A stretch of 64,000 bases of DNA from Ovis canadensis (Eukaryota; Chordata; Mammalia; Artiodactyla; Bovidae), in NCBI RefSeq assembly GCF_042477335.2, contig NC_091262.1, positions 44,303,001 through 44,367,000 on the forward strand, in the 5' to 3' direction. The notes below the pieces were generated by a model that had not been told where the DNA came from, made no database searches, and saw only the letters and a program-made list of their open reading frames with translations. Below are positions 10,801 through 22,255 of this stretch, in pieces (position 1 is the first letter of the stretch; the number at the start of each line of letters is the position of its first letter). The position numbers were made by a program, and so were the translations under genes.

Positions 10801-13800
10801 CACGGACCTGAATTAGACTCTGGAGTGCTGAGACCCCCGGGGTTGTGGGAGCCCCATGCCCTCCTGAGATCTGGCTTCTGGTTGAATGCCACAAGGAAAA
10901 GGGCATTCCTTTTCCTTTGTAGATTAATCACCTGTTCTGTTAAGTGCAAGTGTCTTTTCAAGTATCCATAATATTTGGTGAGTGTTTCTAGCGGACATGA
11001 AGTGTATTTACCTAGTGACTATTTACCTCATGAATATACTTCCCTAGTATATTTACCTAGTGAATATACTTCATGAAGTATATTTACCCAGTGCAGACCC
11101 CAGGGACTCTCTCGGGGCAGCCTGGCCTGATTGCTTTCTGATCTTCCGTGCCTTGCACCTCATCCCTAAACCTTCTTTTTCTGCTGTGGAAAGGAGTAGT
11201 AGTGAATGCTGCCTCTTTCTTTACAGAAATGGGTGCAAGAATCAATATATCAAAAGACCTAACTACCTTGAGTATGACTCTGATATCTCTGAGACAGTTT
11301 TTTAAATTACTCAGTTGTTAGCTATTACTTATTAGCTATCATTGATTATTTATTATTACTTACTAGATCTCCATCCAGGATCTGTAGTACAGGAGAAAAC
11401 CTAGTGTCTCTGTCATTTCCATATTTATATATTCAGAGCACTTTTTTCCCTGTATGCTTTCTGGAGCCATCTACAATAGGATGTTTATATAGACATCTGT
11501 CTCACAGACTAAACCATACCTCTGAAGAACCAAGACTCTATTTCATTTATTCATTTCTCAATTCCCAGAATCGAGCCATTCATGTAACAAGTATTTCCCA
11601 AGTGCCTTCTACATGCTCGGCAGTGTTTTAGGCTTGGATGTGCTAGTGGACACAGCTGACCTAACTCCCTGTCCTCGGGGAACTGACATTGCAGTGGGGG
11701 ACACAAACCCCTACAGTAAGTGCTCAGGTGTTGGGGAACAGTGAGGAGGCCGGTAGAGCCCAAGCAGAATTTCAGGGAGCTGGAGGCAGTGGTGTCAAGT
11801 TGAGCTTGTAGATGAGAATAAGAATTAGGTTTTACTCCAAGTGAAATGGGCCCCTTGAAAGGCTTGAGGCAGAGGGTTGACATGATTAGCTGGCAAGTTC
11901 TGGCTGCTGGGCGCAGAAGACTGAAAGCTGGGCTGAGGGTGGAAGGTAGGAATCCACTAGGAAGTCACTGCTGTTATCCAGGCCAAAGAGGGTGGCCTGT
12001 GCCTGGGCAGGCAGTGGTGGTGAGAAGGGATGGATTTTGGATGTTTTATAGTGATTTATGTTAAAAACTTCTCTGTATCTACAGAGAAGACAAGAATGGT
12101 ACAACAAACATGTGTTTCTTTCACCCACTTTCACTGATTATAAGTATGTCGCCACATTTGCTTTCCCCATCTCTATTACTATTATCTGCTAAAGCTTTTG
12201 AAAGTAAGTTGCACACATCATAACCTGTCAGCCCTAAATGTTTCTCCTGGGGAAAACAATATCTTTTACATAACCGTAGTTATGTAAACCATAGCCAGAC
12301 TCCGCTATCCATGGGATTTTCTGGGCAGGAATACTGGAGTGCCATTTACTCCTCCAGAGGATCTTCCCAACCCAGGGATAGAACCGGCATCTCCTGCATC
12401 GGCAGACGGATTCTTTACTACTAGCACCACCTGAGAAGCCCCACATAACCATATTACAGTTATCAAATTAACATTGAAAAATTATCCAATTAACATTGAG
12501 AAAAAATTCCTGTTTTTCCAGTTGTTCCAATGTCCTTTGTAGCCATTTTTTTCTCCAGTGTAAGATTCAATACAGAATCCAATTCAGGGTCACATGTTAC
12601 ATTTAGTTTTCCTGCCTTTTAGTTTTGCAGTGTGTGTGTGCATGCATGCTAGTCACTTCAGTCGTGTCTGATTCTTAGCGAATGAAGTCACTTCAGTTGT
12701 GTCTGATTCTTAGCGACCCCATGGACTGTAGCCTGCCAGGCTCCTTAGTCCATGGGATTCTCCAGGCAAGAATACTGGAGTGGGTTGCCATGCCCTCCCC
12801 TAGGGGATCTTCCCCACCCAGGGGTTGAAACCAGGTCTCTTATGTCTCCTGCATTGGCAGGCAAGTTCCTTACCACTAGTGCCACCTGGAGTTTTGCTAC
12901 TTCAGTTTGGGTTCTCTGATTCTTTTCTTACAGTTGGATTACAAAATACATTTTTGGCAGACTTGGGTGTTTTGTCTGTCTTAGGGCACTGGAAATAGAC
13001 CTTTGAAGGTAGCAGCAGAAGGATTTGTTGACAGATGAGATGTGAGGGAGAGGAAATGAGGTTTTGGCATTGCCAATAAGTGAGATAGGAGGGAGACTGC
13101 AAGAGGGGAGGGACTTTGAGGGGCCATCAGGACAGTATTATGCATGCTGTCTGCAGCCCGAATGCAGAGTGTTGCTCACAAGATGTTTGTAGTTGAATTT
13201 CATGCTAGTGAACTAGGAAAGCAGCCCTCCTGAGCTGGAAAGCCAGCAGTATGCTGGGAGCTCTGGGCCTTTTCTGGCTGTAGGTTAAGCCCTGGCCTGG
13301 TCTTGTGGCATCTTAATTCTGCTCCACTTCTTCCTGTCTGGTGTAGCCTGAGGAGGCAGAAGGTCCTTCCTACGCTCTGTATCCTTACCCTCTGCAGAGA
13401 GGCAGTGGTCCTGCCTCTCATCCTGTAGTAATGCATGCCCTATGTATCCCACGCTACAAGGGGATTGATTGGCAAAGTCAGGTTCCAAATAACGTATAGA
13501 CCCACCAGTTTTGGGGGGTTGGATGCAGAATCCCTTTGTTACTGCATTCGTATGGTGAGTTTGCTTCATAAACAACTCAAACCTTCTCTCTCTCTCTTTA
13601 ATCTTTTTTTTTTCTTTCTTTTAAAGTTTAAGCTTATATCCCAGGCATATGAAGTGCTTTCAGATCCAAAGAAAAGGGACATTTATGACCAGGGTGGTGA
13701 ACAGGCCATTAAGGAAGGAGGCTCGGGCAGCCCCAGCTTCTCTTCTCCCATGGACATCTTTGACATGTTCTTTGGTGGCGGAGGACGGATGGCTCGAGAG

Positions 13801-16800
13801 AGAAGAGGTAAATAAAGACGTTAAGCAAGTTTTAGTTTCCAAATTGTATGTGTTACTGGAATCAAGAGGGATCTTGCCTTAGAAGGGCGTAGTTACCGTG
13901 TTTGGGAAATCATTAACTTTAAGTAGTTCATCACTTGCCTAGTATCCAGGCTACCCAGAGTCTCTTAGTACAGCTAGTAGTTAATTGCCTGACACTCTCC
14001 AAACCCCACATATAAAGGAGCAGATGGTGAATTCCCTGGTGGTCCAGTGCTAAGGATTCCTCCCTTTTACTTTTGGGGCCTGGGTTCAATTCCTAGTTGG
14101 GGAACTAAGGTCCCCCAAGTGGTGTGCTCCACCCCACTCCGCCCCCACAAAGGGGCAAATGGTGGTGAGGAGGAAGGAGGAGGGTCAAGATTACCTTGCC
14201 CTCCTGTTCTCTCCTGTTGGGGTCAGACTCCCAGTGTCTAAGAGCCGTGATGCCAGCTCCTGTGGTTAGTGCCGATGACTCTGCTGAGTGCGCGCCTCCT
14301 CCCTGAGTCTCCTGACCCGGGTGGGGCCGGCAGGCTGTTTCTGGCTGGTGTTCTGCCATGCAGAGTGCAGCCTCATTTCCTCAGCCTCCTCAGGAGATCC
14401 TCTGGTAACAAAATTTACCTCTTGATGTTTGAACATCTTTGTAAAAGAAACTACCTTGCCCATCTCTTCAGAATGCATTAGGACTAGCAGCTTCATCCCC
14501 AGAGGTGAAAGAGGAACGTAGCTCTTGGTGGAATGGCCCCAGGGCTCTGTTTTTGAATTCTGGGGTTTGTTCTTCCTAATTTTTCTATCTCTTACCTCCT
14601 GACAGGCTCTAGCTGTCACCTCTGACTATTACCAGTGGTCTCTTATAGCCCCCTTCCCCTGTCCAGCTTGCAGCTGGTACTCTGCTTTAGACCTCAAAAC
14701 CAGATAGATAGCCAAGCTTATTACAATCCTAAATGAAATCAAAATAAACAAGCTCTGTATTGAGGTTTAAGAAGGGTGGTTTGGTGTCAACAAGAGGCCC
14801 CTGGATGAAGAAGGCTATACCGATTCTCACATTATAATTGACTTTGGGCTTTGAAAACCTTGGCTGTCAATTCTGTGAATATAGCGTGCTAAAAATCACA
14901 AAGTGTTTATTAGGCAAAAATCTTTACCCTGTTGTCTGGGTGCATTGCCTGCTCATATAATTGACGGTGTGGATGTGATTAAAACCTTTGGGTATCCTCT
15001 TGCCCAGCTCTCACTGTCTTGAGATGAACAGCTTCACACCCTTAATTAAGTCCTCTCTCAAGGTTGACAGCGAATAACCAAGGACAGCATCTCAGTCCTT
15101 GACATGAGGACTCCTCTCAGTCCATCTTTCAGACCTCGAGAGCCCTGTGGGCACCAGAGGGGGACCTGATGCTATGGGTCCTGAGAGGCTGGGATGGCAC
15201 CAGAGCAGACAGATGCCCTCCCTAAAGATGAAAGGCCCACTGTCCTGGGTGAACAGACAGGACTTCCACGGATGAAAGAGTTTGCAGTCAGTCACAAGTC
15301 ACAGAAGGGCTCAAAAAGTAAAGGGCATTATGTTCAAGAAAGAGTTTCAGTTGAAGGTCCAGAGACTGACTGCGTGTGTCATCTGTAAGGAAAGGTCTCT
15401 TTTCATGGGGAGCCTACTTCACCAGTCTCACTGGTTAACATAATGGGTTTCCTCATTGATCTCTCATTCTCAGATTTGTTCTTAGAAAATAAAGATGAAA
15501 CGTCTTTGTTGACATCTATAAATGATTGAATAATTAGCCCATAGCTGGAAAAGATATTAGTTCTCATATTGGCAGAGGGCCAGAAGGTGGGCCAGGTGTA
15601 ACTGAAGCTTTGCCTCCCCCAGCGAAGGGAATGAATGACAACGGGCACAGTCCGAGTCTCTGGAGACTTCATAAAACTAAAGGTCATATACGTGGTATTT
15701 AATACAGTGATATATTTGATACAGTAATGCTAATTGGTTTCTTTCTCCTCCGTAAGGCAAGAATGTGGTACATCAGTTGTCTGTAACTCTTGAAGATTTA
15801 TATAATGGAGTCACAAAGAAACTGGCTCTCCAGAAAAATGTAATTTGTGAGAAATGTGAAGGTAAGGATTCATTTCTGAATGAATCTCATAGTTCTGGTT
15901 CCTCGGATCTGAAAACAATTCTTACTGTTTTACAATTCAGAGAAAAACAATTGATCTTTTCAAATGTGAAGGTCAGAAATTAGAAACAGATGGCCTGAGG
16001 GCCAAACCCATTTTATTTGGTCCTGTACATTTTTTATTTGGATTGCACATTTATTTAATGTGTTGTCAATTATTTTAAAAATATAAAGATGAAGATAGTT
16101 CACCCAGCCCTAGGGGTCAGCACACTTTTGCTGTAAAGGGCCAGATAGTAGATATTTTGGGCTCTGTGAGCCATACTGTGTCTGTCGTAACTATTGAACT
16201 CTTAATGCAAAAGCAGCCATAGACAGGAAATAAACAGATAAACAAATAAACAGATCATGCACCTGTCTAATAAAGATTTATTTACAAAACCATGTAGCCG
16301 GCCATAGTTTACTGTCCTTGACTTAAACGTAAATGTAATTAGCGTGGGTTTTTAAAATCTAATTTTTCAAGAAAAGTCAGATCCAGTGACTTCATCACAC
16401 GCTGTCCCACAGAGAAGTGGCTGGGCTGGGTAGCTGTTCCTGTGGGCAGGGATGTGTTCTCCAGCCTCCGCGGTCACGTGTAGGCATGGGTGTTTTTCCA
16501 CACTGGGGTGGAAGAAAATCGTTGGTGACATTACAGTGATGAATTTGCCTTGGCACAGCCAAAACCACAAATATTTGTGATCGCATGTTAATATCTGGAT
16601 ATTGTCTGCTTGGCTAGAATCATCCAGACTCTCCCACATGGCTTTTTATGACTGTGAATAGAATTCAAACCACAGTGTCCAGTTTCATGGCTTATCACCC
16701 TTCTGTGGTGGCATCCAGCAGAGCCTCTTTTAAGGGAAGAGTACAGCCTTGTTCCTGTCTCCCCGCAGGCGTTGGTGGGAAGAAGGGGTCTGTGGAGAAG

Positions 16801-19800
16801 TGCCCGGTGTGCAAGGGGCGAGGGATGCAGATTCACATCCAGCAGATTGGACCGGGCATGGTGCAGCAGATCCAGACCGTGTGCATCGAGTGCAAGGGCC
16901 AGGGGGAGCGCATCAACCCCAAGGACCGCTGCGAAAGCTGCAACGGTGCCAAGGTCGTCCGAGAGAAGAAGATTATCGAGGTGCATGTGGAGAAAGGTGA
17001 GGCAGCACCGCACGAGCACCCCAGGCTGGCAGAAGTGCCCCTCAGGTGCTGAGTATGGAGCACGCAGGTTAGGCATCAGGGAGAGGAGCCACAGCACAGC
17101 TGGTGTTTAGATACCCTTAGTGTGTGCCATCAACTCTTCCAATCCAAAGAAATTTCTTTTTAAGGTTTTCTGATGCTCCGAAAGTCACTTGACCTTGATT
17201 TTGGAAAATTGGCCTCCCTGGCAACTTCTTTTAAAGGTTTTCTGATGCTCCGGAAGTCACTTGACCTTGATTTTGGTTAATTGCCCTTCCTTGCAATTCT
17301 CAAACCATCCTGTAGAGTCATTTGGAGTGCTCTTGCTAATGGCTTTTGTTGTGCATTGGTTGTGAGAGCTCACGTACGTCTGCATAGCTGTGCATCCCTT
17401 TCCTCCACACATTTCCCCTCTGTTGCAACAGATTCTGCCAAATGCAGCACCTTACCCCTGCTATTCATTTTGCCAGGGGCATCATTTTAAGGGCTTTTCC
17501 CCTCTTAGCTACTCCCCTGATTATTTTGTGTCTTTCTAATCCAGAGAATATATTTTAGGTGAGAGATGAGACCAAAGTACACAGTTCAGTACCCAAACCG
17601 ACACATAGGTTGAGGGACTTGGCCCTGTGCCTGGGTACACACGAGACTTGTTAGAGCGCTGCTTGAGCATCAGGAAGGGGACGTGTGTTCACAGCCCGCT
17701 GCCAGCTGTGGTGTCGGGGCCTGGCAGACAGTGCACGGCTGCACCGTGCTCGAGGTGGCAGCCTCGTTTCCCATTCTCCCTGCTGTATGCTTGGCTGAGG
17801 ACGCGGGATATGTGGAGGGGAGTGGGCCTCTTTGTCAGTGGTATTCCAGCCACCACTCCCAGCCCCAGGCCTGTGCAAAGTTGGGAGGTTTGACGAGTAA
17901 AGAAGCCCCCAAAGGGCTCTGTGAAGCCTTCTTCAAAAGCTTTGTTGAAAGTATGGTTTTTAAGAGAAATGGCTAATCAGAAAGGGATGATGTTCCATAG
18001 GTATGAAAGATGGGCAAAAGATACTATTTCATGGAGAAGGAGATCAGGAGCCCGAGCTGGAGCCTGGTGATGTCATAATTGTGCTTGATCAGAAGGATCA
18101 TAGTGTCTTTCAGAGACGAGGCCATGACTTGATCATGAAAATGAAAATTCAGCTTTCTGAAGCCCTTTGTGGCTTCAAGAAGACGATAAAAACACTGGAT
18201 GATCGAGTCCTTGTTATTACATCCAAATCAGGTAATGTTTCAAATGTGTGTTTCGTTGTAGTCCTCTGTTTGGCCCGATGATCCTGGTAACTTAACCTTG
18301 GTTTCACATTCAAGTTAGTGTGACTTGATTTTTTGTAAATTTGAAGTCATCAGTAGAGACTCGTGAATTTTGTGAATTTCTTTTATAGTCTGCTTGAAAA
18401 AAACTTCAGAGTTGGAATCTCTGGGGATCTAAAATTCTACCTGGAACCTGCCAATCTGACTTAAAATTTTTTAAAAATTAACTTTTGTGTAATAAAACAC
18501 AGCTAATAATAGGTGGTTTTTTTCCCTATCACGTGGTGATCTGTGCTGAATCATCCACATTCCTCTAGCCTCTCTGTTGTTGATTACATATGAGACATTT
18601 TAAAATAGAATATTCCTGAAAAATGCCATCGCCTGCCAGCTTACCGTTGGTGGCATCTAGAGACCTGCTTATCTGCACACAGGCACAGGAGCCGGAGGGA
18701 GCTACCCCTGAACCAGAAGGATTCTCACGGGCCTGAGAGCTCAGCCTGCCAGCACGTGTCTAGGTGTCAGGCTCCCAGCTCCCAGGAGGGCTAGTGCTCA
18801 CTGCAGCTGGCGCCTCAGAGCGCCTGCCTGGAAGGGGCTGCGGGGAGAGGGGAGAGTGACCAGGCTGGGACCCTTGGCTTGAAGCTGCCTGTGAGCAGCA
18901 CTGCAGGTCAGTTGTCCGTGTCGAAGAATGTCCAGATGGGTGCAGTGGTGGCTGAGCCACCCGGATGCTCGCGACCCCATCACTGGCCATGAGCAGTGCT
19001 GTTCTGGTCCCCTCACTGCTGGGGAGTCTAACTTTTCATGTGGGCATCTGAGATTTAAAGCTCGATGGGATGGGTTCAGGGCTGAGCTTGGAAGTAACCA
19101 GCCAGTGAGCCTGTCCAACAGCAGTGGAAATAATCAAGACCCTGCAGTCCAGTGGGGTGAGCCACCTGGTCTCCCCAACCACCTTCCGGGCCTTTCCTTC
19201 CTCTGTATCCATTTCTCTCTTTCCTTTTCTGGCCTGTTCTCTTTCTCTGCCACTCTCCTTTTTGGCTCTTTCTGTTTCTTCTTTCTCTGGGTTATAAATG
19301 AAATGGAATTATATGCCCCAGTCTTGATCAGAGGTTTTCTTTTGTCTTTTACATTTTATTTGGAAACAATTTCCAACTTAACAAAAAGTTGTGAAAATAA
19401 AAGTAGCACGATGCCCACCAACACATGATTTGCCTATTGTTAAAATTTTACCAGTTGATTTTTTTGTTCTGTGTTTGCACATAGATCTACTTAAGGATTG
19501 AGGGAAAGCACTGCACTATAATACAAATATGCATGAAAAACTTAAATACAACATCTTCCTTTAGATTCCATTTGTAAGCCTCCCAAGGTACCCAGTTCTT
19601 CCTCTCACTTGTGTAGGAGAGTTTGAGAATTGTAGTTTGCACAAAGCCCTAGGTTGTGAGTGGGTGTGTGCCCAAGACCCCTGGTATCATGTCCAGTGTC
19701 CCCTAACATTACCTCAACCCTGATTCCAGCCCTTCTGGAAATAGGAGCTGGGTGGCATCTTTGGGATGCTGTGTGACTTCTTTGGGAAAGCTCCCTGGAG

Positions 19801-21918
19801 CTGGGGCCCGTGCCATGGGATGGGAGCCCAGGGCTCCTTGCTGCCTCCCGACTAATCCCAGCCACAGGGACAGGAGAGAGGAGGCGAGCCCCAGAGGGAA
19901 AGAAGTGGTAAACCCTGAGAAACCCATTTCTTTGCTTAGTTACAAGGGGGGCAGGGTGTCCAGAAAACCTCCTGCTGGAGATTTCGCTTGTTTTTTCCTT
20001 TTGACCATTTGTGGGTTTTTTTTTTTTTTTTGAGTCCTCCCCTTTTCTTTTCAGCTCTTCTCCTGTTGTCTTGGCTTATTTCTCTTTCCTTCGTGCATTT
20101 CCTCTTCCTTCCTGTGCTATTGTATTGCCTTCCTCGCTAGAGCCCCTTAGGCTGTCTTGAAAATGGCTGAGAATCTGGAGGTTAGAGAAAAAAGTGCCTT
20201 AAGAGCTTCAGCAGGTTGTGATCCCCCTGCCTGAAGGTGGAGCTGTACCTCACAGAAGAGCCAAGTCATCCTCTTCTCCCTGTCTTATATGTGGTTGTCC
20301 ATACTTGGCCCCAGGGTTTCCTTGCCCTCAGTGAATTAAAGCAGAAGCCTGAGGAGCTGTGCTGAGAGCAATAAGAAGTGACACCTGATAGGAAGAGACA
20401 GAAAGCTATTTAAAAACAAAATGAAAACCATGACAAGCCCAGCAGCATGGGGCTGTTTGGCTAAGGCTGCCATCAGCAGCTCTAAGGGCCCTGAGTGAGC
20501 CATACAGCCCTGTGCTGAATGACCCCCAAGGAGAGAGTCCTCCGCACGCTTTATTTTGAAAAATTCCCATGAGATACTTCAAAAGATCTCCTCTGCAGAG
20601 CATTCATCCAGGAGAGTGGGATGCTGAATAAATAAGTGTTTGCCCCCCGCCGTTCATATTTTTTCCTGGGTATTTATTTCTTTACCCATTTTCATTACTG
20701 AGCTGAAAGGCATACTTTAAGAAAAGAAACCCTTTTATCTCTCTTCATATTTGGAAGGAAAAAATATTTTTAAATTTGGAGTGAACCAAGTGCTCTGGTG
20801 GAGAAGGAAATGCCTGGAGAATCCCAGGGACAGGGGAGCCTGGTGGCCTGCCATCTCTGGGGTTGCACAGAGTCGGACACGACTGAAGCGATTTAACAGC
20901 AGCAGCAGCAGCAAGTGCTCTGGGGGTGCTGAGCTCCCATGATACCTTCTGAAAAAGTGTAGAAATGTAAGACCCAGCGAGTGCAAGCCAGGCCAGCTCT
21001 GGCCCACGGGTGTGTGAGGAGACCTCTGTGCCTTTTGAGCTCTCCTCCCGGGCTCCTTCGAGGCCACTTCCTGCTCCAAGCTCTGCTCGAGTCTGTGAGG
21101 AGGAGAATCTCCTCCCATTCGTGGGAAAGTCATTTTGCAATATCTGAAGAGGCAGGCTAACATAATAGCCCTGTTTTCCCAAACTGAAGATTGATTCTTA
21201 GTTCCCATCTTTATACCCGCTTTATGATGGAGGCTGCAGCCCCTCTCCTTGCATACACTGCAGGAGCCCGGCGCATGGACCAGAGGGTCCCACTCCCACC
21301 CTCCTCTCACTGCCTTCACCCAGCCAGTTCCTCTGACAGGGACCATTCTGCCCGGGACCAGCTTTCTAGTCAGATGCTCCATGACCCCTGCCTTAGCCTG
21401 CTGCGCTAAGGGGGCTCGGGCCTGCCCCAGGCTCCAGGCCGCTGTCCATCTTCCTATTTCATAAGTAAGCCTTTTTTGTGTGTGTGTGTGACAGGTGAGG
21501 TGATAAAGCATGGGGACCTGAAATGTGTACGTAATGAAGGAATGCCGATCTACAAATCACCTCTGGAGAAAGGGATTCTGATCATACAGTTTTTAGTAAG
21601 TGCCTGTATGTGTGTGTGTGTTATTCCCATGGGGCATAAAATTAAATGCCTTACTTGGGAAGGGAAGAAAACAACTACTTTTTTCCACCTCACCCTTCAC
21701 AGGTTATTTTCCCTGAAAAACACTGGCTTCCCCAAGACAAGCTTTCCCAGCTGGAAGCTCTGCTGCCTCCTCGACAGAAAGTCAGGGTTACAGAGGACAT
21801 GGATCAGGTGGAGCTGAAGGAGTTTAATCCCAGTGAGCAGAACTGGCGCCAGCACAGGGAGGCCTACGAAGAGGACGATGACGGGCCGCGGGCCGGAGTG
21901 CAGTGCCAGACGGCATGA
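7683..21918 (+). CDS. DNAJA4: DNAJA4, type I (DnaJ-A) HSP40 co-chaperone; seven coding exons, 397 aa
   Basis: The spliced frame is 7683-7814, 13627-13807, 15757-15861, 16769-16996, 18001-18231, 21495-21595 and 21703-21918, giving 397 codons plus TGA, the usual length for this protein. All introns are GT-AG and the phases agree. Visible in order: a J domain (about residues 1-70) with the HPD triad at 34-36 that stimulates HSP70 ATPase; a Gly/Phe-rich linker (about 75-105); a zinc-binding domain with four CXXC motifs at C135/C138, C151/C154, C178/C181 and C194/C197; a C-terminal substrate-binding region; and a final CQTA (394-397) that fits a CaaX prenylation motif. The family delivers unfolded clients to cytosolic HSP70. 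The J-domain opening and the CQTA end match DNAJA4 rather than DNAJA1 or DNAJA2 as I remember them. No frame break is present. The start has a strong context (A at -3, G at +4). Confidence 0.97.
10191..10206. repeat. G16 homopolymer
   Basis: Sixteen consecutive G, then A and GGG. It could form a G-quadruplex in the nascent DNAJA4 transcript and is also a likely sequencing-length ambiguity. Confidence 0.8.
10569..10722 (+). mobile_element. CHR-type tRNA SINE
   Basis: The head ggacttcgctggtggcccag and an A-rich tail are present. It is flanked by an imperfect 13-bp duplication (10556-10568 and 10723-10735, 11 of 13). Confidence 0.88.
12276..12442 (-). mobile_element. Antisense Bov-tA SINE
   Basis: On the minus strand it reads ggcttctcaggtggtgctag, the tRNA-derived head. 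ACATAACC flanks it at 12268-12275 and 12443-12450. Confidence 0.85.
12629..12889 (-). mobile_element. Antisense Bov-tA SINE with internal duplication
   Basis: A full antisense copy between AGTTTTGC repeats (12621-12628 and 12890-12897). Near its 3' end a 35-bp unit (12652-12686) is followed by a second, slightly diverged copy from 12687. Confidence 0.88.
13627..13807 (+). CDS. DNAJA4: DNAJA4 coding exon 2 (J domain end and Gly/Phe region)
   Basis: The acceptor follows a long pyrimidine tract (ctctctct then T/C runs, about 13580-13625) ending aaag; the donor is AGAG|gtaaat. The exon is 181 nt, encoding residues 45-104 plus the first base of Gly105. It opens with [14 protein letters not shown], the last J-domain helix, followed by the [10 protein letters not shown]...FFGGGG linker. 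Confidence 0.96.
14030..14148 (+). mobile_element. CHR-type tRNA SINE, short
   Basis: The head attccctggtggtccagtgc is present. Flanking 16-bp duplications lie at 14014-14029 and 14149-14164 (14 of 16 identical). Confidence 0.88.
15757..15861 (+). CDS. DNAJA4: DNAJA4 coding exon 3 (first CXXC)
   Basis: The acceptor is cgtaag|GC and the donor is GAAG|gtaagg; length is 105 nt (2+102+1). It encodes residues 106-139 with C135/C138, the first half of the zinc-binding domain. Confidence 0.96.
16108..16320. mobile_element. hAT-type non-autonomous DNA transposon
   Basis: Contains the widespread mammalian motif gtaaagggccagatagtaga followed by gggctctgtgagccatactg. It ends in a partial inverted match (catagtttactgtcctt). 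I do not assign a subfamily with certainty. Confidence 0.65.
16769..16996 (+). CDS. DNAJA4: DNAJA4 coding exon 4 (zinc-binding domain)
   Basis: The acceptor is ccccgcag|GC and the donor AAAG|gtgagg; length is 228 nt. It encodes residues 141-215 with the remaining CXXC pairs (151/154, 178/181, 194/197), each followed by the family's Gly-containing spacing. It is clearly more GC-rich than the surrounding introns. Confidence 0.96.
17152..17297. repeat. Tandem duplication, period 72 bp
   Basis: The block ggttttctgatgctccgaaa starts at 17164 and again, with few changes, at 17236. Similarity extends through both units. Confidence 0.92.
18001..18231 (+). CDS. DNAJA4: DNAJA4 coding exon 5 (C-terminal domain I)
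   Basis: The acceptor is ttccatag|GT and the donor TCAG|gtaatg; length is 231 nt. It encodes residues 217-292, the client-binding beta-sandwich part that starts [15 protein letters not shown]. Confidence 0.96.
18232..21494 (+). other. DNAJA4 intron 5
   Basis: Apart from a truncated Bov SINE at 20799-20912 and the T6(GT)n tract at the 3' end, I see no gene or recognisable element. A 16-base T run lies near 20016-20031. Open frames such as the one at 18928-19428 have no family resemblance and cross ordinary intron sequence. Confidence 0.7.
20799..20912 (+). mobile_element. Truncated Bov-A SINE with (AGC)n tail
   Basis: A Bov-A body ending in a CAG repeat, flanked by a perfect 11-bp duplication AAGTGCTCTGG (20788-20798 and 20913-20923). 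Confidence 0.93.
21495..21595 (+). CDS. DNAJA4: DNAJA4 coding exon 6
   Basis: The acceptor acag|GT lies directly after T6(GT)n, and the donor is TTTTTA|gtaagt. It is 101 nt, encoding residues 294-326. The length is not a multiple of three, so skipping would shift the frame. UG-rich tracts lie on both sides (21478-21490 and 21605-21621). Confidence 0.95.
21703..21918 (+). CDS. DNAJA4: DNAJA4 coding exon 7 and stop (CQTA C-terminus)
   Basis: The acceptor is cttcacag|GT. The exon encodes residues 327-397 and ends with TGA at 21916-21918. It contains the acidic EEDDDGP stretch and the final CQTA. Only 107 bases separate it from exon 6, the shortest intron of the gene. Confidence 0.96.
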   Translation, partial: VIFPEKHWLPQDKLSQLEALLPPRQKVRVTEDMDQVELKEFNPSEQNWRQHREAYEEDDDGPRAGVQCQTA

Positions 21919-22249
21919 CGCGGCCCTGTGCAGCGTGGCCTGGCGGGACTGGCACATCATGAATGTAAAGTTGGCACAATGAAAAATGGCACCGCTTTAA
22001 TGGCCTCGTGTTTGGGGAGTCCTGTGTATATGTTCAGCATTCTCAACTGCTGAGTGTCCTTTGGTTTTTGTTTTTCTTTTGGTTGTAACTTAAGTTATAG
22101 CTTAATTTATATTTAAATGTTTTAAGTGTAAATCACCTCTAGTCTGCATATGGAATCTGTTTATTTACATTTTCAGGATACTTTTGAGATGCCAGTGAAC
22201 GCACTGACACTTTGTGCTTCTAGTGGCTTTGCCATAATTCAGTTCCACC

Positions 22250-22255
22250 AATAAA
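22250..22255 (+). terminator. Proximal poly(A) signal of DNAJA4 (candidate)
   Basis: AATAAA lies 332 bases after the DNAJA4 stop, in AT-rich 3'-UTR-like sequence. A second AATAAA is at 22443-22448 and an ATTAAA at 23656-23661, so alternative 3' ends are possible. Confidence 0.5.

Larger units (their letters stand above)
7815..13626 (+). other. DNAJA4 intron 1
   Basis: A 5.8-kb intron. It contains CpG-island sequence to about 8160, a G16 run at 10191, a CHR-type SINE (10569-10722), a short degenerate repeat (11000-11095), a MIR-like stretch around 11550-11760 and two antisense Bov-tA SINEs (12276-12442, 12629-12889). I recognise nothing else, including at 8160-10190. Confidence 0.8.

Noticed and set aside
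12640-12720. Regularly spaced repeats considered as a CRISPR-like array
   Set aside because: Two copies inside a SINE in a mammalian genome; there are no spacers and no cas genes.
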